Positions 45,241-55,083 of a stretch of 64,000 nt of DNA are shown in pieces (the first letter of the stretch is position 1; the number at the start of each line of letters is the position of its first letter). The DNA lies in NCBI RefSeq assembly GCF_963662255.1, contig NC_085081.1, forward strand, positions 434,001-498,000, given 5' to 3'. The notes beneath the pieces are model-generated. The model ran no database searches. It saw only the letters and a list, made by a program, of their open reading frames with translations, and had not been told where the DNA came from. This DNA is from Cinclus cinclus. Taxonomy: Eukaryota > Chordata > Aves > Passeriformes > Cinclidae. Made by a program: the position numbers and the translations under genes.

Positions 45241-45870
45241 CAAAAATCGCCCGATTTTCACCGGGTTTTTTTTGGGATCCTCCTTCCAAAAATCCCAAAA
45301 TCCCAAAAATCCCAAAAAGCCCCAAAATCTCCAAAATTTTACTAAAAAAAACCCAAAAAATCGGTGCAAAAATCTCGGAAATTCGTTTAAAAAAAAAACC
45401 CCAAAAATTCCATTTTTACCCCAAAAATCGCCCGATTTTCACCGGGTTTTTTTTGGGAACCACCTCCCAAAAATCCCAAAAATCACCAAAAAGCCCCAAA
45501 AAGCCCCAAAATCCCCGAAATTTCACTAAAAAAAACCCCAAAATTCGATGCAAAAATCACCAAATTTGGCACAAAAAAAAACCCCAAAAATTCCATTTTT
45601 TACCCCAAAAATCGCCCGATTTTCACCGGGTTTTTTTTGGGAACCCTCTCCCAAAAAATCCCAAAAATCCCAAAAATCACCAAAAAAGCCCCAAAAAGCC
45701 CCAAAATCCCCGAAATTTCACTAAAAAAAACCCCAAAATTCGATGCAAAAATCACCAAATTTGGCACAAAAAAAAACCCCCAAAAATTCCATTTTTACCC
45801 CAAAAATCGCCCGATTTTCACTGGGTTTTTTTTGGGATCCTCCTCTCAAAAAATCCCAAAATTCCCAAAA
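45240..45870. repeat. Tandem repeat of about 175-190 bp at the contig edge
   Basis: At least three units contain AATCGCCCGATTTTCACCGG and AAAAATCACCAAATTTGGCA. The contig ends inside the array. Confidence 0.9.
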
Positions 45871-46070
45871 NNNNNNNNNNNNNNNNNNNNNNNNNNNNNN
45901 NNNNNNNNNNNNNNNNNNNNNNNNNNNNNNNNNNNNNNNNNNNNNNNNNNNNNNNNNNNNNNNNNNNNNNNNNNNNNNNNNNNNNNNNNNNNNNNNNNNN
46001 NNNNNNNNNNNNNNNNNNNNNNNNNNNNNNNNNNNNNNNNNNNNNNNNNNNNNNNNNNNNNNNNNNNNNN
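45871..46070. other. Assembly gap, 200 N
   Basis: Exactly 200 N. Left flank is the MEGF8 5' contig, right flank the LIPE/MEGF8 3' contig. Confidence 0.99.
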
Positions 46071-47011
46071 CCCCAAATCCCCCCAAAATCCACTCCCCTG
46101 ACTCCTGATCTCTCCCAAAATCCCCCAGACCCCTCCCAAACCACCCCCAAAACCCCCCAATATCTCCCCCGAATCAGCCCCAAAACATCCCCAAAATGCC
46201 CCAAAATCCCCCAAAATTCACCCAAAATTTCCCAAATTTTTTTTGATTTTCCCCTCCGGGCCTGTGCCCTGGACCCGATGCTGGAGGATTCAGTGGCCCC
46301 AAACCCCCCAAAATCCAAAACACCCCCCAAAAATCACCCCTAAAACAGCCCCAAACCCACCCCAGAACAGTCCCCAAAATCCCCTAAATCGGGCCCAAAA
46401 TCTCCCCCTAAACCACCCCAAATTTCCCCAAAATCCCCCAAATTCACCCCAAATCCCCCCAAAATCCACTCCCCTGACTCCTGATCTCTCCCAAAATCCC
46501 CCAGACCCCTCCCAAACCACCCCCAAAACCCCCCAATATCTCCCCCGAATCAGCCCCAAAACATCCCCAAAATGCCCCAAAATCCCCCAAAATTCACCCA
46601 AAATTTCCCAAATTTTTTTTGATTTTCCCCTCCGGGCCTGTGCCCTGGACCCGATGCTGGAGGATTCAGTGGCCCCAAACCCCCCAAAATCCAAAACACC
46701 CCCCAAAAATCACCCCTAAAACAGCCCCAAACCCACCCCAGAACAGTCCCCAAAATCCCCTAAATCGGGCCCAAAATCTCCCCCTAAACCACCCCAAATT
46801 TCCCCAAAATCCCCCAAATTCACCCCAAATCCCCCCAAAATCCACTCCCCTGACTCCTGATCTCTCCCAAAATCCCCCAGACCCCTCCCAAACCACCCCC
46901 AAAACCCCCCAATATCTCCCCCGAATCAGCCCCAAAACATCCCCAAAATGCCCCAAAATCCCCCAAAATTCACCCAAAATTTCCCAATTTTTTTTTGATT
47001 TTCCCCTCCAG
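46071..47011 (+). repeat. 376-bp tandem repeat with two dead copies of the LIPE exon start
   Basis: Exon-like starts at 46260, 46636 and the real one at 47012 are exactly 376 bp apart. The two upstream copies read GCCTGTGCCCTGGACCCGAT but are preceded by CTCCGG instead of CTCCAG, so the acceptor AG is lost; after about 44 bases they turn into intron repeat. The two copies look near identical. The contig starts inside the array. Confidence 0.93.
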
Positions 47012-48392
47012 GCCTGCGCCCTGGACCCGATGCTGGACGATTCGGTAGCCCTGGCTCGCAGGTTACGAGCCCTGGGCCGGGCCGTGACTCTTCGGGTGGT
47101 CCCCGGGGGTCCCGCACGGATTTTTGAGCTTGGCCCCTTTAAGTCCCGAATGTCGCCGAGCTGGGGGGCTCTGCTCCCAAATTCTGCGTCACGTGCTGGA
47201 GCCCCCTCCCCAAATTCACCCCCGACTGAGTTTTGGGGGGTCCAGGAGGGAGAGTTTGGGAGGTTTAGGGGGTTTTGGGGGGTCCAGAAGGGAAAGTTTG
47301 GCTCTGGGAGGGTCAAATTTTGGGGTCTCTGGAGGATCCAGGAGGGAGAGTTTGGTTTTGGGAGGTTCCAGGAGGGAGAGTTTGGGGTTTGGGGGTTCAA
47401 ATTTGGGGGTCCCCGGAGGTTTGGGGGGGTCGAGGAGGGAGAGTTTGGTTCTAGGGGGGTCAAATTTGGGGGTCCCGGGGAGTTTGGGGGGTTCAAGGAG
47501 GGAGAGTTTGGGATTTGGGGGTTCAAATTTGGGGGTTTCCAGGAGGGAAAGTTTAGCCCTGGGAGGTTCCAGGAGGGAGAGTTTGGGGTTCGGGGGTTCC
47601 AATTTGGGGGTCCCGGGAAGTTTGGGGGTCCCGGGAGGTTCCAGAAGGGAAAGTTTGGGGTTCGGGGGAACAAATTTGGGGGTCCCAGGGGGTTCCAGGA
47701 GGGAGAGTTTGGGGTTCGGAATCTCCAATTTTGGGATCCCGGGGGGTTCCAGGAGGGAGAGTTTGGGGTTTGGGGGATCAAATTTGGGGGTCCCGGGAAG
47801 TTTTGGGGGGTCCAGAAGGGAAAGTTTGGGGGTCCCGGGAGTTTTGGGGATCCCCGGGAGCTCCAGGAGGGAAAGTTTGGTTCGGGGGGGCTCAAATTTG
47901 GGGGTCCCAAGAAGGGAAAGTTCGGCCTTAGGGGGATCCAGGAGGGAAAATTTGGGGGTCCCGGGAAATTTGGGGGTGCCGGGGGGCTCCAATTTTGGGT
48001 CGGGGGTCCCAAGGAGGGAAAGTTTTGGGGTCCCGAGGAAGGAAAATTTGGGGGTCCCGGGGATTTCGGGGGGCTCGAGGAAGGAAAATTTGGGATCCGG
48101 GGGCTCCAATTTGGGGTCTGGGGTCGCCGGGATGGAAAATTCGGGGGTCCCAAGAAAGGAAAATTTGGGGACCCCCAGAGCTCCAAATTTGGGGGATTTG
48201 GGGGGGTCCGAGAACCCAAATTTGGGGAATTTGGGGGGGGTCGCCACCCCCGATTTGGGGACCCCCAGAGCTCCAAATTTGGGGGATTTGGGGGGGTCCG
48301 AGAGCCCGAATTTGGGGGGTCCCGCCCCCCCCTGCTCGCCCCCTCCCCCCCGGCGTCCCAGCGGCCCCGCGGGCCGAGAGGTGGGGTCGTGA
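47012..48392 (+). CDS. LIPE: LIPE (hormone-sensitive lipase) last exon with repeat-expanded tail
   Basis: Hormone-sensitive lipase hydrolyses diacylglycerol and other esters at the lipid droplet and is activated by PKA phosphorylation (family knowledge). Acceptor CCCCTCCAG. The exon encodes ACALDPMLDDSVALARRLRA, LGRAVTLRVV, then PHGFLSLAPLSPECRRAG and ILRHVLEPPP; human reads ACALDPMLDDSV and LPHGFLTLAALCRETRQA. It carries the catalytic Asp (ALDP) and His (PHGF). Between them one extra G in the run 47105-47109 shifts the frame; without it the exon is 460 codons to TGA at 48390-48392. Beyond the normal domain end (about exon residue 75) lies a tail of roughly 300 repeat residues, SRRESLGFGGSNLGVPG, with about 15 RRES motifs. 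Upstream exons are not in the window. The tail's coding status is uncertain because other + frames are also open. Confidence 0.88.
47225..48350 (+). repeat. Coding minisatellite in the LIPE tail
   Basis: Units of about 30-60 bp with core CAGGAGGGAGAGTTTGGGGT and TTCAAATTTGGGGGTCCCGG. In the lipase frame the core reads SRRESLG; late units drift to RREN and RKEN. The end (48150-48340) changes to a CCCAGAGCTCCAAATTTGGG pair. Confidence 0.9.
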
Positions 48393-48394
48393 TT

Positions 48395-49480
48395 AATTAA
48401 CCCCTAATTAACCCTTAATGAACCTTTAATTAATCCCTAATGAACCCCTAATTAATCCCTAATGAACCCCTATTTAACCTCTAATTAACCCTTAATGAAC
48501 TTTTAATTAATCCCTAATGAACCCCTAATTAAACTCTAATGAACCCCTAATTAGCCTCTAATTAACCCTTAATGAACTTTTAATTAATCCCTAATGAACC
48601 CCTAATGAACCTCTAATTAACCCCTAATGAACCCCTAATTAAACTCTAATTAACCCCTAATGAACCTCTAATGAACCCCTAATTAAACTCTAATTAACCC
48701 CTAATTAAACTCTAATGAACCCCTATTTAACCTCTAATTAACCCTTAATGAACTTTTAATTAATCCCTAATGAACCCCTAATTAACCTCTAATTAACCCC
48801 TAATGAACCCCTAATGAACCCCTAATTAACCTCTAATTAACCCCTAATGAACCGCTAATGAACCCCTAATTAACCTCTAATTAACCCCTAATTAAACTCT
48901 AATTAACCCCTAATTAAACTCTAATTAACCCCTAATGAACCCCTAATTAAACTCTAATGAACCCTTAATTAACCTCTAATTAACCCCTAATGAACACCTA
49001 ATGAACACCTAATTAAACTCTAATTAACCCCTAATGAACACCTAATGAACCTCTAATTAATCTCTAATGAACCCCTAATTAATCTCTAATTAATCTCTAA
49101 TGAACCCCTAATTAATCTCTAATTAATCTCTAATGAACACCTAATTAATCTCTAATTAAGCCCATTCCCCTAATTAATCTACTCTAAGCCCCTCCCCCTA
49201 ATTAACGGCTCTAATTATGCCCCGCCCCCTAATTAATCCAAACCCCCTCCCCCTAATTAACGGCTCTAATGAAGCCCCTCCCTCTAATTAACCCAACCCC
49301 CCCAATTAACGGCTCTAATTAAGCCCCGCCCCCTAATTAACCCCAAACCCTCCCCCTAATTAACCCCCTCTAAGCCCCTCCCCCTAATTAACGGCTCGAA
49401 TTAAGCCCCGCCCCCTAATTAACCCAACCCCCAATTAACCCCCTCTAAGCCCCTCCCCCTAATTAACCAAATTCGGGATT
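48395..49480. repeat. (CTAATTAACCCC)n AT-rich satellite between LIPE and MEGF8 3' ends
   Basis: About 1.1 kb of 12-bp units, TAACCCCTAATGAACCTCTA, degenerating after 49150 into CCCCTCCCCCTAATTAACGG. No coding potential. It separates the convergent genes. Confidence 0.95.
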
Positions 49481-49539
49481 TTTCACCCCAAAAAAAAAAA
49501 ACCAAAAAAACCACGCGGGGTGGGGGAGGGGCAGCAGCG

Positions 49540-49545
49540 TTTATT
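49540..49545 (-). terminator. MEGF8: Candidate MEGF8 polyadenylation signal
   Basis: AATAAA on - in unique context CCCCAATAAACGCTGCTGCC, about 2.6 kb past the MEGF8 stop. The intervening 3'UTR would be almost all repeat. Confidence 0.6.
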
Positions 49546-49559
49546 GGGGGAGGGGAGGG

Positions 49560-52080
49560 AGGGACCCAAAATTCCCCCAAAATTCCCCAAATTTCCCCCA
49601 AAATTCCCCAAAATTCCCCAAAATAAAGAAATTTTTGGAGACCCCCCCACCCCGAGCGTTTTGGTTTTTTTTTTTTTTTTTTTTCCTCTGAGTCGAAATC
49701 GCCCAAAATTCACCAAAATTCACCAAAATCGGCCCCGAATTTTGCCCAAAATTTCCCCCAAATTCCCGCGAGATTTGCCCCAAAATCCCCCCAAATGCCA
49801 CCAAAATTTTCCCAAATATTCCCAAGTTTTACCCAAATATCCCACAAAATTCGCCAAAAATTCCCCAAAATTCGCCCCAAATTTTCCCCCGATTCCCGCA
49901 AGGTTTGCCCAAAAAAAATCTCCCAAAATGTGGCCGAAATCCCCTCAAAAATTCCCCAAATTTTGCCCCCAAAATTGCCAAATGCTTCCCCAAAATTTAC
50001 CCAAATAGTCCCAATTTTTACGCAAAAAATCCCCCCAAAAATCCAACCTTTTCTCCAAAAAATCGACAAAAAATCCCGAAGTTTTCCCAAAAAAATCCAA
50101 TTTTTTCCCCAAAAAAAATCCCCTCAAAAAATGCCCAAATTCCCCAAAAATCCCACAAAAAATGCAAAGAAATCCCAAAAAATCCCCCCAAAATGCCAAA
50201 AACATCCCAAAAAACATTCCAAAAAAATGCCAAAAAATCCCCAAAAATCTCCCAAAAAATCCTGAAAAAATTCCAAAAAAATCCCAAAAAATCCCCCAAT
50301 AATCCCCCCAAAAATCCACAGAAAATCCCTAAAAAATCCCCCAAAAATCCCGAAAAAATCACCAAAAAATCCCCAAAAGTCTCAAAAAAAATCCCAAAAA
50401 AATCCCCAAAAATCCCCAAAAAATCCCCCAAAAAATCCCAAAAAATCCCACAAAAATCCCAAAAAATCCCAAAATATCCCTAAAAAATCCTCAAAAAATC
50501 CCCAATAAATCCTTAAAAATCCCCAAAAAATCCCCAAAAATCCCCAAAAATCCCCAAAAAATCCCAAAAAATCCCCCCAAAAATCCCTAAAAACCCCCAA
50601 AAAACCCCCAAAAAATCCCCCAAAAATCCCCAAAAAACTCAAAAAAGTCCACAAAAAAATTCTAAAAAACCCAAAAATCCCCAAAAAATCCCAAAAAATC
50701 CCCAAAAAATCCCCAAAAATCCCCCTAAAATCCCCCAAAAATCTGCAAAAAAATCCTCAAAAAATCCCCAAAAATCCCCCTAAAATCCCAAAAAATCCGC
50801 AAAAAAATCCCAAAAAATCCCCAAAAATCCCAAAAAATCCCCCTAAAATCCCCCAAAAATGTGCAAAAAAATCCTCAAAAAATCCCCAAAAATCCCCCTA
50901 AAATCCCCAAAAAATCCGCAAAAAAATCCCAAAAAATCCCCCCAAAAATCCCCCAAAAAATCCCCTAAAAATCCCCAAAAAATTCCCAAAAAATCCCCAA
51001 AAATCCCAAAAAATCCCCCTAAAATCTGCAAAAAAATCCTCAAAAAATCCCCAAAAATCCCCCTAAAATCCCCAAAAATCCCCCTAAAATCCCAAAAAAT
51101 CCCCCAAAAAATCCCCCCAAAAATCCCCCAAAAAATCCCCTAAAAATCCCCAAAAAATCCCAAAAAATCCCCAAAAATCCCAAAAAATCCCCCTAAAATC
51201 CCCCAAAAATCTGCAAAAAAATCCTCAAAATATCCCCAAAAATCCCCCTAAAATCCCCAAAAAATCCGCAAAAAAATCCCAAAAAATCCCCAAAAATCCC
51301 AAAAAATCCCCCTAAAATCCCCCAAAAATGTGCAAAAAAATCCTCAAAAAATCCCCAAAAATCCCCCTAAAATCCCCAAAAATCCGCAAAAAAATCCTCA
51401 AAAAATCCCCAAAAATCCCCCTAAAATCCCAAAAAAATCCTCAAAAAATCCCCAAAAATCCCCCTAAAATCCCCAAAAATCCCCCTAAAATCCCAAAAAA
51501 TCCCCCCAAAAATCCCCCAAAAAATCCCCTAAAAATCCCCAAAAAATTCCCAAAAAATCCCCAAAAATCCCAAAAAATCCCCCTAAAATCCCCCAAAAAT
51601 CTGCAAAAAAATCCTCAAAAAATCCCCAAAAATCCCCCTAAAATCCCCCTAAAATCCCCAAAAAATCCGCAAAAAAATCCCAAAAAATCCCCCCAAAATC
51701 CCCAAAAATCCCCCAAAAAAATCCCCAAAAAATTCCCAAAAAATCCCCAAAAATCCCAAAAAATACCCCTAAAATCCCCCAAAAATCTGCAAAAAAATCC
51801 TCAAAAAATCCCCAAAAATCCCCAAAAATCCCCCTAAAATCCCAAAAAAATCCCCAAAAAATCCCCTCAAAATCCCCAAAAATCCCCCTAAAATCCCCAA
51901 AAAATCCGCAAAAAAATCCCAAAAAATCCCCAAAAAATCCCCAAAAATCCCCCTAAAATCCCCAAAAATCCCCCTAAAATCCCAAAAAAATCCCCAAAAA
52001 ATCCCCAAAAATCCCCCAAAAAATCCCCTAAAAATCCCCCAAAAATCCCCAAAAAATCCCCAAACCCCCCCCCCCCCCCC
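49560..52080. repeat. CCCCAAAATTCCCC and (AAAAATCCCC)n arrays in the MEGF8 3'UTR
   Basis: To about 50100 the units are CCCAAAATTCCCCAAATTT; from 50100 they are AAAAATCCCCAAAAATCCCC. From 50740 to 52010 a higher-order unit of roughly 110-280 bp recurs, marked by CCCCCAAAAATCTGCAAAAA. Same unit class as the introns at 24.5-25.7 kb. Confidence 0.9.
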
Positions 52081-52110
52081 CCCCGAACCCCCATTTCCCC
52101 TCCCCCCACC

Positions 52111-55083
52111 TCACACTCCCATCGAGGTCAACTCCAGCGCCGCCGCCCCTCCCCCCCCTTTCCTGCTGACCGCCCCTCCCCCCGCCCCTCCCCCTCCCCT
52201 CCCCTCCCCCCCCGCCCCTCCCCCTCCCATTTCCTGCATCCTCAACGTCACCAGAGCCGAACCCAGCGCAGCTCTGGGGGGACCCCCTGGAGCTCCGGGC
52301 AACTGAAACAGCAAAGTGGCGACCGCGGCCACTCCGTCCTCGGTTGGCTCCAAAGTCACGGGCCCAGCCCCCAGCCCCAATTTCGCTCCTCCCCACCTCA
52401 ACCTCGGATTTCCCGAATTCATTTTGCTCGACCCCGAAAAATTCCTCGCGGGGTTTTGGTGGCCGCAATGGAAATTTCGGTAGCCCGCTGATGAATTTTG
52501 GTAACCGCCAGAGAAATTTTGGCCGTCGAAATTTAGGATCCCAGGAGAATTTTGAGGGTTAAAATTTGGGCTTTGGATTTCCTCAAGGGGGTTTTGGTGG
52601 CCGGAACGGTGATTTTGGAGGTCCAAAGGTAAATTTTGACCGCTCGAGGATGGGTTTTGGTAGCCCAGGTGGGGATTTTGGGAGTCCTGAGGATCCCCCG
52701 GGGAATTTTGGCTTCCCAGTTGGAGGTTTCGGTGGCCCAGCTCCAAATTTTGGTTGCCCAGCCCCAAATTTCTCTCTCCCGACCCCAAATCTTGGTAGCC
52801 ACACGCCTTATTCTGCTTGCCCGACCCCAAATTTTGGTTGCCCGACCCCAAATCTTGGTAGCCCAGCGCCTTACTTTGACTCTCCGACCCCAAATCTTGG
52901 TAGCCACACGCCTTATTTTGGTTGCCAGACCCCAAATTTTGACTCCCCGACCCCAAATCTTGGTAGCCACACGCCTTATTTTGGTTGCCAGACCCCAAAT
53001 TTTGACTCCCCGGCCCCAAATCTTGGTAACCACACGCCTTATTTTGGTTGCCCGACGCCAAATTCCTCTCCCCGACCGCCAAATTTTGATAGCCCACCCC
53101 CACATTTTGGTAGCCACACCCCAAACTCCTTTGCCCGAGCTCGAAATTTTGGTAGCCCAAGCCACGATTTTGGTAGCCGAGCTGAGGGCAGTGCTGAAAA
53201 CAAACGGTGACCCTGGCGAAAGGCCTGGCGGCCATTTTGGACATTTCTTGGCGATGCCGACGCCGCTCGTGGCGAGCGTCCAAACCTTGCTTGGCTTTCC
53301 AGAGGAGAACGCAGACGGCCAAAAAAAGGAAGAAACAGGAAAAGAAAACGGAAAAAAAAACGAAAAGGTCGATGTGGGCTTGGTCCTGCCGGAAAAAAAG
53401 AAGCCCCTGAGAAGGTTCCGGGCCACCAAGGACCAGTAAATAAAATCGGGTGGACTTCAGGGGGTGGCCGGTGTGGGGGTAGGTGAGGACCAGACGGTCC
53501 CGGATGCCTCGGACTACCAAAGCTGGAACGGGGTGGCCAACGGTCAAGTAGGTGACCAAACCTTGGGCGTGTTCTTCTAAAAGTTTTGGGGGTCCTGGAG
53601 GGGTTTGAGGGGTTGGGGTGGGGTGGGGGGTTTGGCTACTAGGATGGGAGGGTGGGCTAGCGAAAGTTTTGGGGAGGTCGTCTCGGGCGGCGGAATCGGT
53701 TCGGCTACTGAAATCGGCACGAGGGCCACTGGAAGTTTTGGGGTCACCGGTATGACCAGTAAAACCAGTTTGGCCACCGAAATCCATCCTGGGGCCGCTG
53801 AAAGTTCTGGGGTCGTCAGCTTGACCGGTGAAATCGGTTTGGCTACTGAAATCGGCCGCTGGGCCACCGGAAGTTTTGGGGTTGTCGGCTTGACCAGTAA
53901 AACCAGTATGACCAGTTTGGGCACTGAAATCACCTCTGGCACCTCTAGGACCACCAGTATGACCAGTATGGCTACTGGGAGCAGCTCCAAGACCTCTCGG
54001 CGCACCAGTAAAACCAGTAAGGCCAGTGGGAGCAGGGCCACCAGTGCCACCAGTCCCGAAGGTGCCACCAGTTCCAGTCCCGAAGGTGCCACCAGTCCCA
54101 AAGGTGCCAGCACCAGTCCCAAAAGTGTCACCAGTCCCAAATGTGGCACCACTGGTCCCGGTCCCACCTGTCCCAAAGGTGCCACCACCACCAGTTCCAA
54201 AGGTGCCACCAGTCCCACCTGTCCCAAAGGTGTCACCGGTCCCAGTCCCACCAGTCCCAAAGGTGTCACCGGTCCCAGTCCCACCAGTCCCACCTGTCCC
54301 AAAGGTGTCACCGGTCCCGGTCCCACCTGTCCCAAAGGTGTCACCGGTCCCAGTCCCACCAGTCCCAAAGGTGTCACCGGTCCCGGTCCCACCAGTCCCA
54401 CCTGTCCCAAAGGTGTCACCGGTCCCAGTCCCACCTGTCCCAAAGGTGTCACCGGTCCCACCTGTCCCAAAGGTGTCACCAGTCCCAGTCCCACCAGTCC
54501 CACCTGTCCCAAAGGTGTCACCGGTCCCAGTCCCAAAGGTGTCACCGGTCCCACCTGTCCCAAAGGTGTCACCGGTCCCAGTCCCACCAGTCCCACCTGT
54601 CCCAAAGGTGTCACCGGTCCCAGTCCCACCTGTCCCAAAGGTGTCACCGGTCCCACCTGTCCCAAAGGTGTCACCGGTCCCAGTCCCACCTGTCCCAAAG
54701 GTGTCACCGGTCCCAGTCCCACCGGTCCCACCTGTCCCAAAGGCGCCAGCGCCCCCGGCCCCGCCGGGCGCCTGCACCCTGACCCGATGCCAACCCGTGA
54801 CCGGGTCCACGTCCACGGCGAAGGCGTCGTACGACGTGGCCACGAACAGGTCCACGACCCCGAAGGCGACGTCCAAGGTGACGCGGATGTCCACGTTGGT
54901 GAATTTGGGTTGGACGGCGAAGGGGACGGAGCGGCCGGGGGGCAGCGGGCGGCGCTGGGCCGGGGGGAAGCAGCGGCTCTGCGTCCAGGGGTCCAGGCAG
55001 TATTCCTGCTCCACGGCCAGCAGCCGGTAGCACTGCTGCCCTCCCAGCGGCTGCCCCTGGAACGAGTCCCTGCACCTGGAGCA
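52111..55083 (-). CDS. MEGF8: MEGF8 last exon with extracellular and cytoplasmic repeat inserts
   Basis: Acceptor CCCCCGCAG; 991 codons to TGA at 52111-52113 in one unbroken frame. In order: CSRCRDSFQGQPLGGQQCYR; the conserved beta-rich module to about 54745; a Gly/Thr tract (GTGDTFGTGG units) of about 235 residues at 54744-54040; a Pro/Thr/Ser linker with four DFSSQTDFTGQADDP-like units to about 53620; the conserved GLVTYLTVGHPVPALVVRGI and QGLLFFRQDQAHIDLF; a TM helix at about 53372-53297; a basic juxtamembrane stretch (HERRRHRQEMSK) and MAARPFA at about 53215-53235; a GYQNLGSGNQNKA-type tract of about 270 residues at 53190-52370; and the conserved end. One frame spans all conserved blocks, so the inserts are very probably translated. 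Human lacks both inserts at this size. Confidence 0.92.
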   Translation of the reverse strand, partial: CSRCRDSFQGQPLGGQQCYRLLAVEQEYCLDPWTQSRCFPPAQRRPLPPGRSVPFAVQPKFTNVDIRVTLDVAFGVVDLFVATSYDAFAVDVDPVTGWHRVRVQAPGGAGGAGAFGTGGTGGTGTGDTFGTGGTGTGDTFGTGGTGDTFGTGGTGTGDTFGTGGTGGTGTGDTFGTGGTGDTFGTGTGDTFGTGGTGGTGTGDTFGTGGTGDTFGTGGTGTGDTFGTGGTGGTGTGDTFGTGGTGTGDTFGTGGTGTGDTFGTGGTGGTGTGDTFGTGGTGTGDTFGTGGTGGTFGTGGGGTFGTGGTGTSGATFGTGDTFGTGAGTFGTGGTFGTGTGGTFGTGGTGGPAPTGLTGFTGAPRGLGAAPSSHTGHTGGPRGARGDFSAQTGHTGFTGQADNPKTSGGPAADFSSQTDFTGQADDPRTFSGPRMDFGGQTGFTGHTGDPKTSSGPRADFSSRTDSAARDDLPKTFASPPSHPSSQTPHPTPTPQTPPGPPKLLEEHAQGLVTYLTVGHPVPALVVRGIRDRLVLTYPHTGHPLKSTRFYLLVLGGPEPSQGLLFFRQDQAHIDLFVFFSVFFSCFFLFLAVCVLLWKAKQGLDARHERRRHRQEMSKMAARPFARVTVCFQHCPQLGYQNRGLGYQNFELGQRSLGCGYQNVGVGYQNLAVGERNLASGNQNKACGYQDLGPGSQNLGSGNQNKACGYQDLGSGSQNLGSGNQNKACGYQDLGSESQSKALGYQDLGSGNQNLGSGKQNKACGYQDLGSGERNLGLGNQNLELGHRNLQLGSQNSPGDPQDSQNPHLGYQNPSSSGQNLPLDLQNHRSGHQNPLEEIQSPNFNPQNSPGILNFDGQNFSGGYQNSSAGYRNFHCGHQNPARNFSGSSKMNSGNPRLRWGGAKLGLGAGPVTLEPTEDGVAAVATLLFQLPGAPGGPPRAALGSALVTLRMQEMGGGGAGGEGRGGGGAGGGAVSRKGGGGAAALELTSMGV

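Noticed and set aside
48395..49480. Telomere-like repeat because of CCCTAA strings
   Set aside because: The unit is CTAATTAACCCC or CTAATGAACCCC, not CCCTAA; the match is partial.
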